A program made the position numbers and the translations under genes. This document shows, one piece after another, positions 1 to 12,400 of a DNA stretch of 64,000 bases; position 1 is the first letter of the stretch; each line of letters starts with the position of its first letter. The DNA lies in NCBI GenBank assembly GCA_003344405.1, contig NOWV01000118.1, forward strand, positions 172,697 through 236,696, written 5' to 3'. The notes under the pieces are model-generated. The model was not told where the DNA came from. It saw only the letters and a program-made list of their open reading frames with translations, and made no database searches. The stretch comes from Trichoplax sp. H2 (Eukaryota > Placozoa > Uniplacotomia > Trichoplacea).

Positions 1-3000
1 TGAGTCTATTGATAAAACTGATCTCTTGTTATTATAGACGGCAAAAGTATGGACATGTTTGATCAATGTCACGGGCATGTTGATAAAAATAATCTGTTGT
101 CGAAGATAGTAAGAGTATAATGAGAGACAGAAGGTTTACGATAGATGCAATTGGTAATCTGGCTATTAAAGATAGGAAGAAAATAGGGTTATTTGATAGA
201 TTCATTAAGCATGCTGCTAAAATTGCTCCAGCAGTACAAATTAAGTATGAGAAAGGAATATTTTATCAATTTAATAGCAATGTTGATAAAAGAATCTCTT
301 GTTTTTGAGAACTATAAGAGGAAGAAGATGCTTGACACGGATCATAGCTATCTTAACATGGATAAAATCATGCTTTTACTGTGGAAAACAGGAAGAAATA
401 GAGACGTTTTGATCAATAATTTTGTAGTAAATATGTTTTGCATCATACTTAAATTAATATTTGAAAATTTGGACAAAATATCTTCATAATACAACGTTAT
501 CTTTATAGATGTATTATATCTTGTAATTAATTATAAATTAATACCCAAGTCTTCTATTTTTCAAGTTAGATGTGACGGCTAAGATAAACAGCAGGAGAAA
601 GAGATTTCCGATATAAATCATCACTATCTTATTGTACATTGTACTCTATTCGTATAAAATACAAAATTGCTTATCTACTGTATATCAGTACATAATATAT
701 ATATATAGATAATATAATAACATCCGCTTTTGATATTTTTCAAGATAGATTAATATTCTGTTTTCCTGTTTATTGAATAAAAAATTAGTAGACGACAAAT
801 GAAATGAAGATAATTAGATATAGGTAATCGTTGTTTCATCTATAGTTACACGTTAGTTAAGCTACAATTAAATTAGACTATTTCGTTTATAACATCTAGA
901 TATAGAGTATACTATAGTATTATACATACTTGATCGTCTTGACATTTTGCGTAGAAGGCAGGTTACTACCTTTGAGCACTATTCATTGAATTAGATACAT
1001 ATAGATCATTTAATAACGCAGGTAGTTTCGATAGATTTCGTCACTATGTTGCACAATATTATACGTATATAATCGAGATATCATTATTGGACATATCTAT
1101 AACATGTGGTTCTTGCATTAAAGGGCATATCAGTATTATTAAGTATTAAAATAGAGGTTGATAAAAGTAACAACCTCAAGTGGTTTTCTTTCTTATTTAA
1201 TGTTATTTTAAGGCTGAAGCTTCCAAATTATTCATATTCATGCATACATGCACCATATCATCACAGTTAAGATGGGAGAGGACCTTCTCTATCTCAGTCA
1301 GTATTTCATCATAGAATTGACTATTAGTAAATCAGTACCCGTATGACTTAATTCTATCTTCCTTCCATCTACATAGCTCAGTATGATTTACATGTCTTAA
1401 TTTATTAATAAAATAGTATCAAATCGCTCTTTGATAGTTAAAGTATAAATGGTAAAGCAATCCTAGGGTTGCCTAAAGCCACAGTATCTATGGCATTTAT
1501 TTATATTTATATTTATTCTTCACTCTAGTAAATAATACAAGTAGTGCGGAAAAAATGATTCGTAATTTTTTTGAATATTGTAACTGGAATGTATGAAGAA
1601 TGATGTCGATAGCTATTCAAAGACGTAATTTAAATTTAATATATCGATATCATTATTTCCAATGTAAGTCACTGTTCATAATGTAGTTTAGGACAGCAAT
1701 CAATCAAATAGGGCATCATTCAAAAATAAGCTAAAGGATTAAGAAATTTGCTGATTTATCATAGAAGAAATATTGTTATTTTACATTGCGAAAAGACTTC
1801 ATTTTATGTAATGGAAAAAGAATAACTGTATCGCCTCTTTTACTACGGTGCATCCCTTCCATAACAAAGTGAACTGATGGAACCTTCTTCTCATCGTCGA
1901 TGAGTATTAGGTAAACATACAATAGCCAGGTGTGATCAATTCTTGCAAAAATTCAATAATTAGTTAGAAAGCAACGTTTATCGTAAAGCAAAGGAGTAAC
2001 ATAATAAGTACACATCATTAATTCCGATTGAAAAGAGATTAAAGATGAAATACAATAGATTAATGATGAATTGCTCTTGGTAAACGATTAGAAATAGTTC
2101 ATGTAGTTCTTATTATCAATGCATCACTATTAATCATTTATTAATAACAGCATTGAAATAACTCAAATACAATGGTTTATTGTCTCATTTATTATCAAAG
2201 AGTAATTTATATTTAATGCCATTCTCTTGAATTTTTTTCTTATTTTTTAGAACATATACAGTATATCTATATATTCGTATAATAAATAGTCTAAGCTAAA
2301 GCTATTTATGCGTGGATAATATTGCATCGAATAGTAATTTGAATCTATCACAATTTGTGTTAAGCAAATACAGAGATATTAGATGTTAAAATTTGGATAC
2401 TACTATATTCCCTCGAATATTCAGGTTTTACGTTCTAGTTCATATTTTACTGATATTGCAAGTATTATTAGCCAAAATAATATACATCTAGATAGCTTTA
2501 CCTATTAAGGTGACAATTAAAATCGACCACCATAGATATTAAGCAATATGTTTGGAGAAGGAAACTCGATATTTTTCACCATTTCTTCGAATACGGTATT
2601 CAGATCTTATTTTTAGCTTATATACTGTGTACTCCCGAATTTGCTATAGCAAATCCAGATGAAAACAAACACAACAATGACTAGAATCCAACACCATCTA
2701 CAGCATGTTAACTAAACAATGTATTGGTAATGAAAATGCTATTCCCATCGAATATTTATATTTTACTGCATTAGCCTGAACGATACACATCATTTACGGG
2801 TAGTTCTATCTATGGAGCTATGGCTACAATAGTGAAAAATAAAAGGTATACGATAGGCATTCTGGGGAATTATATCAAATATCGGTACTTTTAATTTCTG
2901 CATACCTCGTTGGCTTAGCGTAATTTACGGTAGATTCTGATTACAATTTTAGTAAGCCGTTCAGGGTATGTTTTAAATACAAACCGTCCAAAAAACGGAA

Positions 3001-3105
3001 TTACATATTTAATATGAGGATAATCTCAGCTTTACTTTTATGCATGTTCTATCTGACTTAAGTCTATAACACTTGCATAAAGTAATGCAATGTGTTAAGT
3101 ACACA

Positions 3106-3136
3106 ATATATATATATGTTATATATATATATATAG
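3106..3136. repeat. TA microsatellite
   Basis: A (TA)n tract interrupted once by 'tgtt'. Seen directly in the sequence. Confidence 0.85.
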
Positions 3137-3574
3137 CAATATATGGTTTAACGATTTAGTATTACGTGCTTCCCTGAAATATTTTTATCTTACTTTTCTT
3201 CGTACTATTTTACTGAAGCCGATATTATAAACCTAATTCATCCGGGTAGAATCGCACATTAAGACAGTCTTCTTTATAATCACGATTTTAAGTAGTAATA
3301 GTACTATACTTATGATTTGAAATAATTTTGTATACAATATACCTATTCTATCCAAGTTTAATTTAGACGTAATTTTACTCCATTGCCGAGTCTGAAGAAC
3401 GAATAAATTTCATAATTTACTAGTCTTATCACTCTACTGCCACGATAATTTGATTTAGACCTAGCTGGAGGTGCACCCTTATTATCCTGCGTAAAGGGAT
3501 TGTACTCAAGCATTTCCCTCAACCGTAGCCTTTACATCTTTTTGCGCTGTAGATTTAAGCACAAAAGCTATATA

Positions 3575-4615
3575 AGTGTTTGAATAAATGCATATAAACG
3601 AAGGCATAAAACGAAAAAGGAATAATTAGCACATTAGTAATAAGTGATACCGAGCTACAAGCGATAAAGTTAAACTTAAGTGTGATTGAACATCCAGAGC
3701 AATCAATGCATCCATAGATCACTCACAAATTAATCGTGACCTATGAATAGTTTCAGTATGTAGATAGCAAGAAGCTATGTAAGTAATTGACTCGATGCAT
3801 ATAAGCTTTGTATGAAAACGAAAAAGTAGTTAATTAGTATATTAACAAGCGATATTAAGCTATAAAGCGATATTGTTGTAAATTTAATTGCAACTGGACA
3901 TCTAGAGCAATCAATCTACTCCCAGATTACTTATAAATTATAGTCGTTACCTGTGAATAGTTTTAGTGTGTAGATAGCTGTCACAAACCAGCTTCGTGAC
4001 AAAGATAACGTAAAACAAATCCCTAAATTACTATAGTCTCCGGGATTCAGTATCCCTTAACTATCTCACAAGAATTTAGACGCCTTTGGTTCTACGTTAA
4101 ACTCAACTAGACAATTGAGAATTACTTTTATTCAACTATATGATGGGCTTATATACCCATCTACAGCAGCTAACATTCATGAGTCATCTTATAAAAATAC
4201 TTAGGTGAGAACATCTACTAACTAATTTTTCACAGTCGGATTACAACATGTCCATTCACAGATCATTTCAGTGCACGTTACAGCACAACATTAAATTTAC
4301 TATAACACATTTACAATTAGAGTAATTCCTATTGTAAGTCACTAGTTGTAATATATTATCACTATATTATATTAACCAAATTTAGATAGCTATTTCTTCA
4401 CGGTAGTTCGTACCGTAATAATAGGACTGAAGTTATATAAGTAATTTATTGGATGCATATAGAGTACGCATAAAAATGAAAGAATGAGTTAATTAGCACA
4501 TTGATAAGCGATAGAGTTGTAAACTTAATTGCAATTGAACATCCTGAGTAATCGATCCATTACTAGATTACTTATGAATTCATCATAACCTTTGAACAGT
4601 TTTAGTGTATTGATT
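3575..4615 (+). repeat. Three-copy diverged tandem repeat (~190-200 bp), interrupted by an insertion
   Basis: Three diverged copies lie at about 3575-3768, 3780-3973 and 4435-4615. Each has the order: 'gcatata' segment, 'gaaaaag/gaatgag', 'ttaattag.acatta', 'aagcgata', 'attgaacatc', 'gagcaatcaat', 'attacttataaatt', 'gaatagttttagtgt'. Copies two and three are separated by the LTR-like element at 3979-4420, so the tandem array predates that insertion. Confidence 0.75.
3979..4420 (+). mobile_element. LTR-like or MITE-like insertion, copy A (442 bp)
   Basis: The left end is TGTCACAAACC and the right end is a degraded GTACCGTAATA, matching the intact GTACCGTGACA end of copy B. It is flanked by ATAGC (3974-3978) and ATAGG (4421-4425), a 5-bp target duplication with one mismatch, and it splits a tandem repeat array. 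Copy B at 33549-34118 is the same family reversed; homology is clear over the first ~210 bp and at the far end and weak in between. TG...CA ends with a 5-bp duplication are typical of solo LTRs; a Ginger-like DNA element also has TGT...ACA ends. No coding sequence is seen inside. Confidence 0.65.
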
Positions 4616-4872
4616 GTAAATTCATATGAGTGTAAATCCATCAGTAGAAAGATGGAATACCAGGTAGTTTTAACAAAGCAACGATGGCGTACTTTGGTTT
4701 AGTATTATAGTAACACAGTTACTTTCATTAACATAAATGACCACACTTTCATTTTAGCGTTTTAGCTATTCTAATTGAACATGCATTGAAAGTTTATACA
4801 ACATATAACGACATTATTTTAAATGATATTTATACGACATTTAAGAGATCAAAATTATATCTAATATAAGAT

Positions 4873-5034
4873 ATGCCTGTAGATCAAGAATTAGATAAAC
4901 TACTCAATAGCAGGTATTTTCCAGTTAGGATACTCGATGGATGTAGCAGTGCAGAAGACAAATTATTAAATTTTTTTATCAATAAGTATAATGATCTCAA
5001 TCCGAAACTGGCACCCACAAATGAATATTATTGA
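4873..5034 (+). CDS. Possible small ORF or terminal exon, unrecognised
   Basis: A 53-codon open frame from ATG to TGA. It encodes a mixed, fairly hydrophilic peptide beginning MPVDQELDKLLNSRYFPV and ending in TNEYY. Composition looks protein-like, but open frames of this size occur by chance here, no splice partner was found, and I recognise no family. Confidence 0.15.
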   Translation: MPVDQELDKLLNSRYFPVRILDGCSSAEDKLLNFFINKYNDLNPKLAPTNEYY

Positions 5035-5672
5035 CTTAATTTCAGCTTGTACATAACGTAGACTGCACATCGTACGGTCACAAATCATGAAGTAGAATTT
5101 GAAATTTACGCAATTTACCCATTTAGTAGAAAAAGACATAAGTCATAATATTCATAAAAATGAAGATAGGTAAACTTTATAATCGGTTTGAAAGCAATTT
5201 GATTTCTTAAGCATATGTAGTTGATAAAATTCAACAGCTAAAATTCAATAACTATGCAATAAACAAACAGGTCTAAAGTTTTCTATTGGACCATGAAAAT
5301 CATATAATTTAATAAGCGAGGCTTAAATTAATCCTATCTAATTTAAAAGGAACAAATTGATTCGAACATTAAATGAAACTTAAGTTATGATAATATAAAG
5401 TCGAAACTGCTAACCTTTTCAATGAATCTACAATAATTTAAAAGGCAACGGATTCTGTAAATTTATGCAGAGCAAATAGTATCTAAAAATTTTATCTTAT
5501 ACAGTAAATAATAAAAGAGAATTTTCAATTTGTCATAATATCATGATAAAAACATAGACCACAATTCATGTAAGCTATTACTTCACAAATTTTTACCATG
5601 TATAAATCAGATAAACAGTCTAACCATCTTCTACTAATATCATTTGTTAACAATAAATAAGATAATTAAACA

Positions 5673-6121
5673 TTAGCTCAATTTCAAATAATGCAATCTT
5701 CTGTATCGTTGACTAGACTCCAATAATCTATAACTCTATCTGAACTAAAAAAATGTGAAATTTATATATAGTAAGATTTATAAACCAACAAAATAGATTG
5801 GTTTCAAGGAAAGATTAGCTTAATTTCAAATTCAAATTATGCAATCTACTTTGAAATGGATCATGGGCTAGATCACAATAATCTATAACTCTACTTTAAT
5901 GAAAAGGCGGGAGTCATATATAGTAAGACTTATAAACCACAAAATGATGATATTCCTTTAAAGGAAATATTAGCTCAATTTTAATTTCAAACCATGCAAT
6001 TATCTTTAAAATGGATCATGGACTAGATCACAATAATCCTTAACTCTATTTTAACTAAAAAGCAGAAGGTTCATATAATGTAAGATTCATAAACCACAGA
6101 ATTGCGATATTGGTTTAATGA
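5673..6121 (+). repeat. Three-copy tandem repeat (~150 bp)
   Basis: Copies at about 5673-5812, 5815-5967 and 5968-6121 share the order 'attagct.aattt', 'atgcaat', 'gactagatcacaataatc', 'taactcta', 'tatatagtaaga' and 'ataaaccac'. Diverged by substitutions and small indels. It ends about 330 bp downstream of the GARNL3 stop codon. Confidence 0.75.
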
Positions 6122-6453
6122 ACAATAGGAAAAAGATATTTAATTAGAACAAATTTTGCACCAAATAATATCGATCCATAATTAAACTGTCTTAAAATAG
6201 CAAACTGATTGTTTTATGCTTTGACTATCACTACAAATCCATCCAATAGTATAATTGATTACCGATTTGAACTGATTTGAACAAAGCCCTTGATACATCA
6301 ATTTTAAAATATGGCCTCAAATCGAACATAACTCGTAGAGGCTAAGTAAAATGAGAACGGTAATCTCACCATATACGATCTAATAGGTCATTTTTCAAGA
6401 AATAATCCTATCTAAGACAGGGTTGTAGGAATAATCTGTAATACCGCCATCTC

Positions 6454-9400
6454 TCATACAATTCGATGCAACTGAGCTCTCATAATACTACGTGGAACTC
6501 CTTTAGTTGATTCAACGAGATTGGATTCACAGCGTTTAAATGGTCCACCTTTAGAAGTAGAATTAAATCGACCAGGACGCATTGCTGAATTATTTATACC
6601 TGCTGCCGTTACAGTCGATTTAATTCTCGACATGTACAGTTCATCACCTAATATTTCGAAATAATTCAACTTAGCATATAGAAATTGCAGACGTTATATT
6701 TCATAACCTTGCCTATTAAAATTTTAAAGTTATTTAAGCTACTGAAATGATTGATTGACATTACCTAATAGCGACATTATTGGTATTTTATATAAGGCAC
6801 ACGAATTTAATCGTTGTGTTACTACGCCTTGAGAGCTATTCGAACCAATAGAAGCTGATCGTGTTGGTAGTGTTGCGAAATAGATGTCAAACTACAGGAA
6901 TTAGGCAGTAAAACATTACAATCCGTTCATTATATAAAAGCATCTACTGCAATCTAAATTTATAAGCAGTGGGCTCGTAGTGTTAGTTTCTATTACAGTT
7001 ATATTTTCCTTAATACAAATTTAGATTTATAGCAGCATCATGGATCGATGAATTAAAAATGAATTATATGCTAAACTGCTTCAATTTGCTAGCTAGTTTA
7101 CATTGACTTTGAGATGAATAATGACAAGAATAGTCTACTTAATTATCACAATCATTATTCATTTAAAGCTATAGAAATTCTTTCCACAACGACAGTAAAA
7201 GATGATGACATCTCTTAAATTAGTGAACGAATAACGCAGTCAGTCAGATATTACCTTGGATGTAATAAACTGAATTTCTGGAAATGTAATAGCTTGAACC
7301 AAGCATCCATTAACGACCAATCTGATTTCGATATAATTTAATGCAAATCCCAACAAATATGGATAAGCACAAACTGAAATGTAACAATTTATAATATTAA
7401 CTAGTAATCAGTCAAAGATGGCACTAATCTATTAAATCTGGCTTAATTTAACAGAACGATCTAAATCTTTCCTGTGCATTGACTGACAAGCTAGCTACTT
7501 TACCGATATAAAGTGGTGGATGATTCCAGTAGTAACTGCTGATATATGAAACTTCTCGACCAAGTCCAAGGAGGAAAGAAACATCTAAATTATCAAAAAA
7601 TAAGAGCAAATAATATGTTAAAAGGTTAAGAATTTACAACGGTAGCACAATTCGATGTAAATGACAAATTAAATTAACATTTACACTACTAAGTTTATAT
7701 TGCATTCGATAGATATGACTATTTTATTTCATCGACTTACGATTGCCAGTCAGGAATACTTCCGGCTTACCAGCTTCATCATAAACATTGACCGGATTAA
7801 CTAAGTTGATGGCCTATGTTAAGAAAATTACAAGTAAGTTACCGAGATTCAGAGAAATGGCAAGAAAAGAAATAAAATTCTGAAATTGATCTTACTATGT
7901 AATCGAGTATTGAAATAGAAATCTATCTTTAGTTGTCAGTACTTACCTTCTTTTTATGACGTTTCTTAGATTTGACTTCTTCAAACTAATATTAAGAATT
8001 GAAATTGTGGTTAATGTTACAATAAATTGTGTTATTATCTTCAAAATTATTTCAATTTTTCTATATTAATAATATGTATAGTTTCTTTTACGTTTTAAAA
8101 TATCTGAATATTACGGTTTTCATCAGAGTTACAACGTTTGCTCAATTTCGCCTTTTAAAATAGAATTCATATAGAGATAGCTACCTGTCCGAACGCCTCT
8201 AATCGATGGACCTTTTTGATATCGCCAGTTGATTCCTCGATAATTTCAAAATGTTCTTTATAGCCAACACAAATTAGATCCGATTCGGGTTGATGCCCAC
8301 TCGCCACCGATATTAACGTCGGCTCTTGACCGAGCGAAATATCCTGTATGAAATTTCAACCGTTATTTATAGTAATAATGATTAAGCAATACCGATTTAG
8401 GTGTTTTCCTCTACTTATTAATATCGCCTTCAAGATAGTTGCTTCGAGACTAATTTACCTAATAGTTAAGTATTTATAGCATAGAGTACAACTATTTATT
8501 AACGAAAGCTACGGAATGTATGCCCTTATAGAAGCTAACCGTTGCTAAATAATAGATTTTAAATGCATTGGAGACCTAAAGTACCATTTGAGTGCATTAT
8601 GTTATAAGACTACTTTATCGATTACCGTACGAAATATAACAATATTTTAAGACTATATTACTTAATATATTCCTTTTCATCATAGAATAATAAAGGCCAA
8701 TACTACTCTAATGTAACAGAGCATAATTGGTCAAGAATACATCAATTTATTTTAGTAAATCTCATGTAGGGCGGCACTTAACCCTTGATCAAAATATTTC
8801 TTTCGTTGTAGTAGCTAAGTTTACGCAATGTGCTCAAGAAATACCTGAGATTTAACAAATCGTTCAATCAAGTCTTGCGGCGATATTTGAAGCCTGTGTT
8901 CAAATTCATCTAACCCACTTAGCGTTAATATGATTATACGTGCCTTGATTGCCACAGCTACTTTAAGAACGCCATCTTTACTTTGGTTAACTGCATATAA
9001 ATGGCAACCTGTTATGTACGGAAAAGTTAGCTAAGCGAATTCCATGCGTTTTCGATTTATTCTTACTTATTGTCTACCTATCATATATGTAAGGTCCATT
9101 TTGTACAATGCAATTTAATGATATTAGATCTAATCATAAATATTTTTTATAATCTTACCGCGAGTTATCTCTAATCGCCCATCTTTAATGACATCAATTC
9201 CTTTAATTATCGTTGTGCTTGTTTTGTCTCCAACGAATTCATTCAGCATAACAATATACAAGTATTGCCGGGTATCTTTTCCTGCATTAGATCAAATATT
9301 AGTGACTTGAATTAGAAAGAAGTAATAAAAATTTCTATTTTGGTTAGTAGTTTTTTCGATATTTCACGATCCATTATAGATATTCTTATTGTACAAGTCA

Positions 9401-12400
9401 TAAGTTTATTTCAGAATTGATCTCATTATATCGATTTTTTGCAAATTCATCGCTCTATTCGATCCCGATTAATTTAAGAAAAATAACCTAAAGTAACTAA
9501 CTATCAGCAAATGAACTGTAGAGAAAAGTATCGGCTGAAGTATTTCATGAATCCCGCTCGTAGAGTATAAATTAAAATAGATTACCTTTACAATGCCCTC
9601 TCATGAGTAGAATGTGATGAGATTCCACCGTATTTAATTGATTAATCGTTACGCTAGAATCAATCAATTCTTGATAAGCGTAATCACCTAAAAAATTTTC
9701 ATATTTGATTTTAATATACTGTACTGCAAATAGTGAAATCAATATTAAGGATGTTAAGTCTTAAACATTAGTGGGTAATCATCTAAGATAAATTTTTTGT
9801 GTTCCATTTTTAAAATACTACAAATAGTGAAAAATAGTACTAAGGATATTAATTTTAAAGTACTACAAATAGTGAAACTAATGTTAATAATCTTAAATCT
9901 TAAAATATCAATCTATATAATCACCTATAGTAAGTGTTCGTATTCGATTTAAAATAATGTGAATAGTTATAGCTAATATTAAGGGTATTAAACCTCAAAC
10001 ATATCAATCTGTGTAGTAATCCAAGATAAAATTTAATGTATTGAATTTTAAAATACTGCGAATAGTGAAAGCTAATATTAAGAATATATAATCTCTAAAT
10101 ATCAACCTCGGCCTGTTACTGTATGAAAACATTATCAGGTATAAACACCCGTTAATACATAAATAGTACAATCATTAAAGGCAATACTTTATTTCGGCAT
10201 CTCAATAGAGAGAACATTTCGAGAGGCAAAAATATTTAACTACGTAAAATAGTAACACAGAACCATAAGTCTACAGTATCCCTAGTTTAAAACACTCCTT
10301 AAAATTTATACCAACATCAATGCCTTAGCTTTATATACCTTCTACAAGAAAAACACCCTTTTCTGTTGCAACCACCAAAGAATCACCTTAGAATTTATAA
10401 GTTAAGGAATATTAGACATGGATTCGTAGTTTGAGATAAGTACCAATCGCTAGTGCATATTTGCATTATGCGTAAGAAATATTTGGATAATTTTCGCATG
10501 GGTAGAATAACTGCTGTACTTACCCCAACTGTCACCACAAATGACAGAATGTGGAAAATTAGAGCATACACGATGAGGTAGCCAAGGCTAAAAGATATAA
10601 TTAAAAGTGAAAGAAAATCCATATTTCTATATTTTCTCATTATGAGAAGTCATCAAAGATTGATGCAAATGTTAGTTAATGCCGTAGTAATTGAATGTGG
10701 AATCGAATACAAACCTGTCGACGATCTCTCGGACGAGAGCTAGACGTCCCAATAGGTGCACTACCTGCGTTAATGACATCAATTTTAAGAGCAGTACCAT
10801 ATTCCAAAAATTCTTCACGTTTTCTTTTCGCTTCTGCGCCAGGAAAGGAAGATAGAAGGAATGATCGAGAGTGCAATAGCTGAAAAATAGATTTTAATTA
10901 ATAAGATCTGTAAGTGACTGAATTTATATCCGAATTATGTTCATCAGTTCAAATTAGTTATTGATCAAATCTTCAATATAAACACTTCTCACTTCTGGAA
11001 CAACAAGATCCTCATAGACGTTTCGAATTAAAGCTTCAAGTGTTCTTCTTCTTTTATCAGCAAAGACTGGGATATGATACGATGCTTTCTCTCCGTTAAT
11101 TACTAATCAATAATAATATTGAAATGATAGAAAAAATGCGAATTTTAAAAAAATTAGCAGTAGATTTCCGATATCAAGCATAAAATACGAGATAATAAGT
11201 ACAAGCTAAGTTGCCTAGACTGTAATATCATCATAATTCATGATAAATATTGGTTTTGATTTATTATTTTTCATTTCAGTTATCTTAATTTGCCAAAGCA
11301 TACGCAAAAGGCTTACATTTAACAAGAAGAAAATCGCGAAATTCTTGGTGATTGGAGAAAACGGGTGGTTTATGCAATGGTGGGCCGAATAATGGTACAG
11401 CATTATAAGAATACACAGCTAATCTACAAATCAATCATAACGTCGATATTTAGGAAAGTATATTTCTATAGAATACAAATCCAAATATTCATTTTTAACA
11501 AATTCGTAGTTATAGGATGATGTTTAGTCTATATTTCGTCGCTTTATGATATTAGATCGATATGAAGAATAATTTACTTGTAAGTGTTGTCGATTTTATT
11601 ATGGGTTACCAAAGCGAAAACATCTATTTTAGGAGATTAATCGCTCTAGTTAAGGATATTTACTATGTTGCTTATGTAGATATACAAATGGTAGCTTTCA
11701 TTTGCTTCAAAATTTAGAGGTAAGGTTACCAGACATTTCTATAAGTGACTCATTATTGTACAAAAGCTATTGTAATGCAATCAAAATAGGATACGTGTGA
11801 AATGGGATTTAATGCCAGTTGGCTTAAATGTAGGTTTCTCCTCTCCATCAATATCTTGAAAGATGATGACGACAATATCATTACCAATATGGCGCTTGCG
11901 TTCAATCTTGAAGTGAACATTTTATAAAATATAAAATGCCAAACGTGAAGATGCCATGAAATAGGATGTACTAATAGTTAGCCTGGCCATATTTAGAAAG
12001 CTCTAGTAAGTTAAAACTTAGCCCAATCTTTTACCTGTTGTCGATCTGTCGGCTCATACGGAAGCATAGTGGAAACATGAAACATAATTTCTCTTCCTTC
12101 ATGAACGGTATAATAAGAATTTTCTCCAGTTGTATTGCCTATACACGAAGATAGGATCAATAAGAGAGAATACCGTAAGAAAGCAGCTTCAATTGTCTAT
12201 AATGTTCGCTCATATGATCAATTGATTATGTTACTGGATGTATTCCTAATATAACACTGTACATGCAAAATTTTACTTACGCTTGACATCAAGACCGCCT
12301 CGATATTTATTCCAGTTCTGTAATCGAATTTGATCACCCAATAAATTGATAAAAGCATTGAAGCTTTCACTTCCACTTTCTGTATTAACATATTAGGAAG

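Larger units (their letters stand above)
1..6453. other. Intergenic region left of GARNL3
   Basis: I find no recognisable gene here. It is AT-rich with frequent stops in all frames. It holds a (TA)n tract near 3106-3136, two three-copy tandem repeat arrays and one LTR-like insertion, each listed separately. Positions 1-480 contain repeated short 'ttgataaaa' segments and two overlapping open frames (120-308, 193-489) that look like part of a decayed repeat. Confidence 0.5.
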
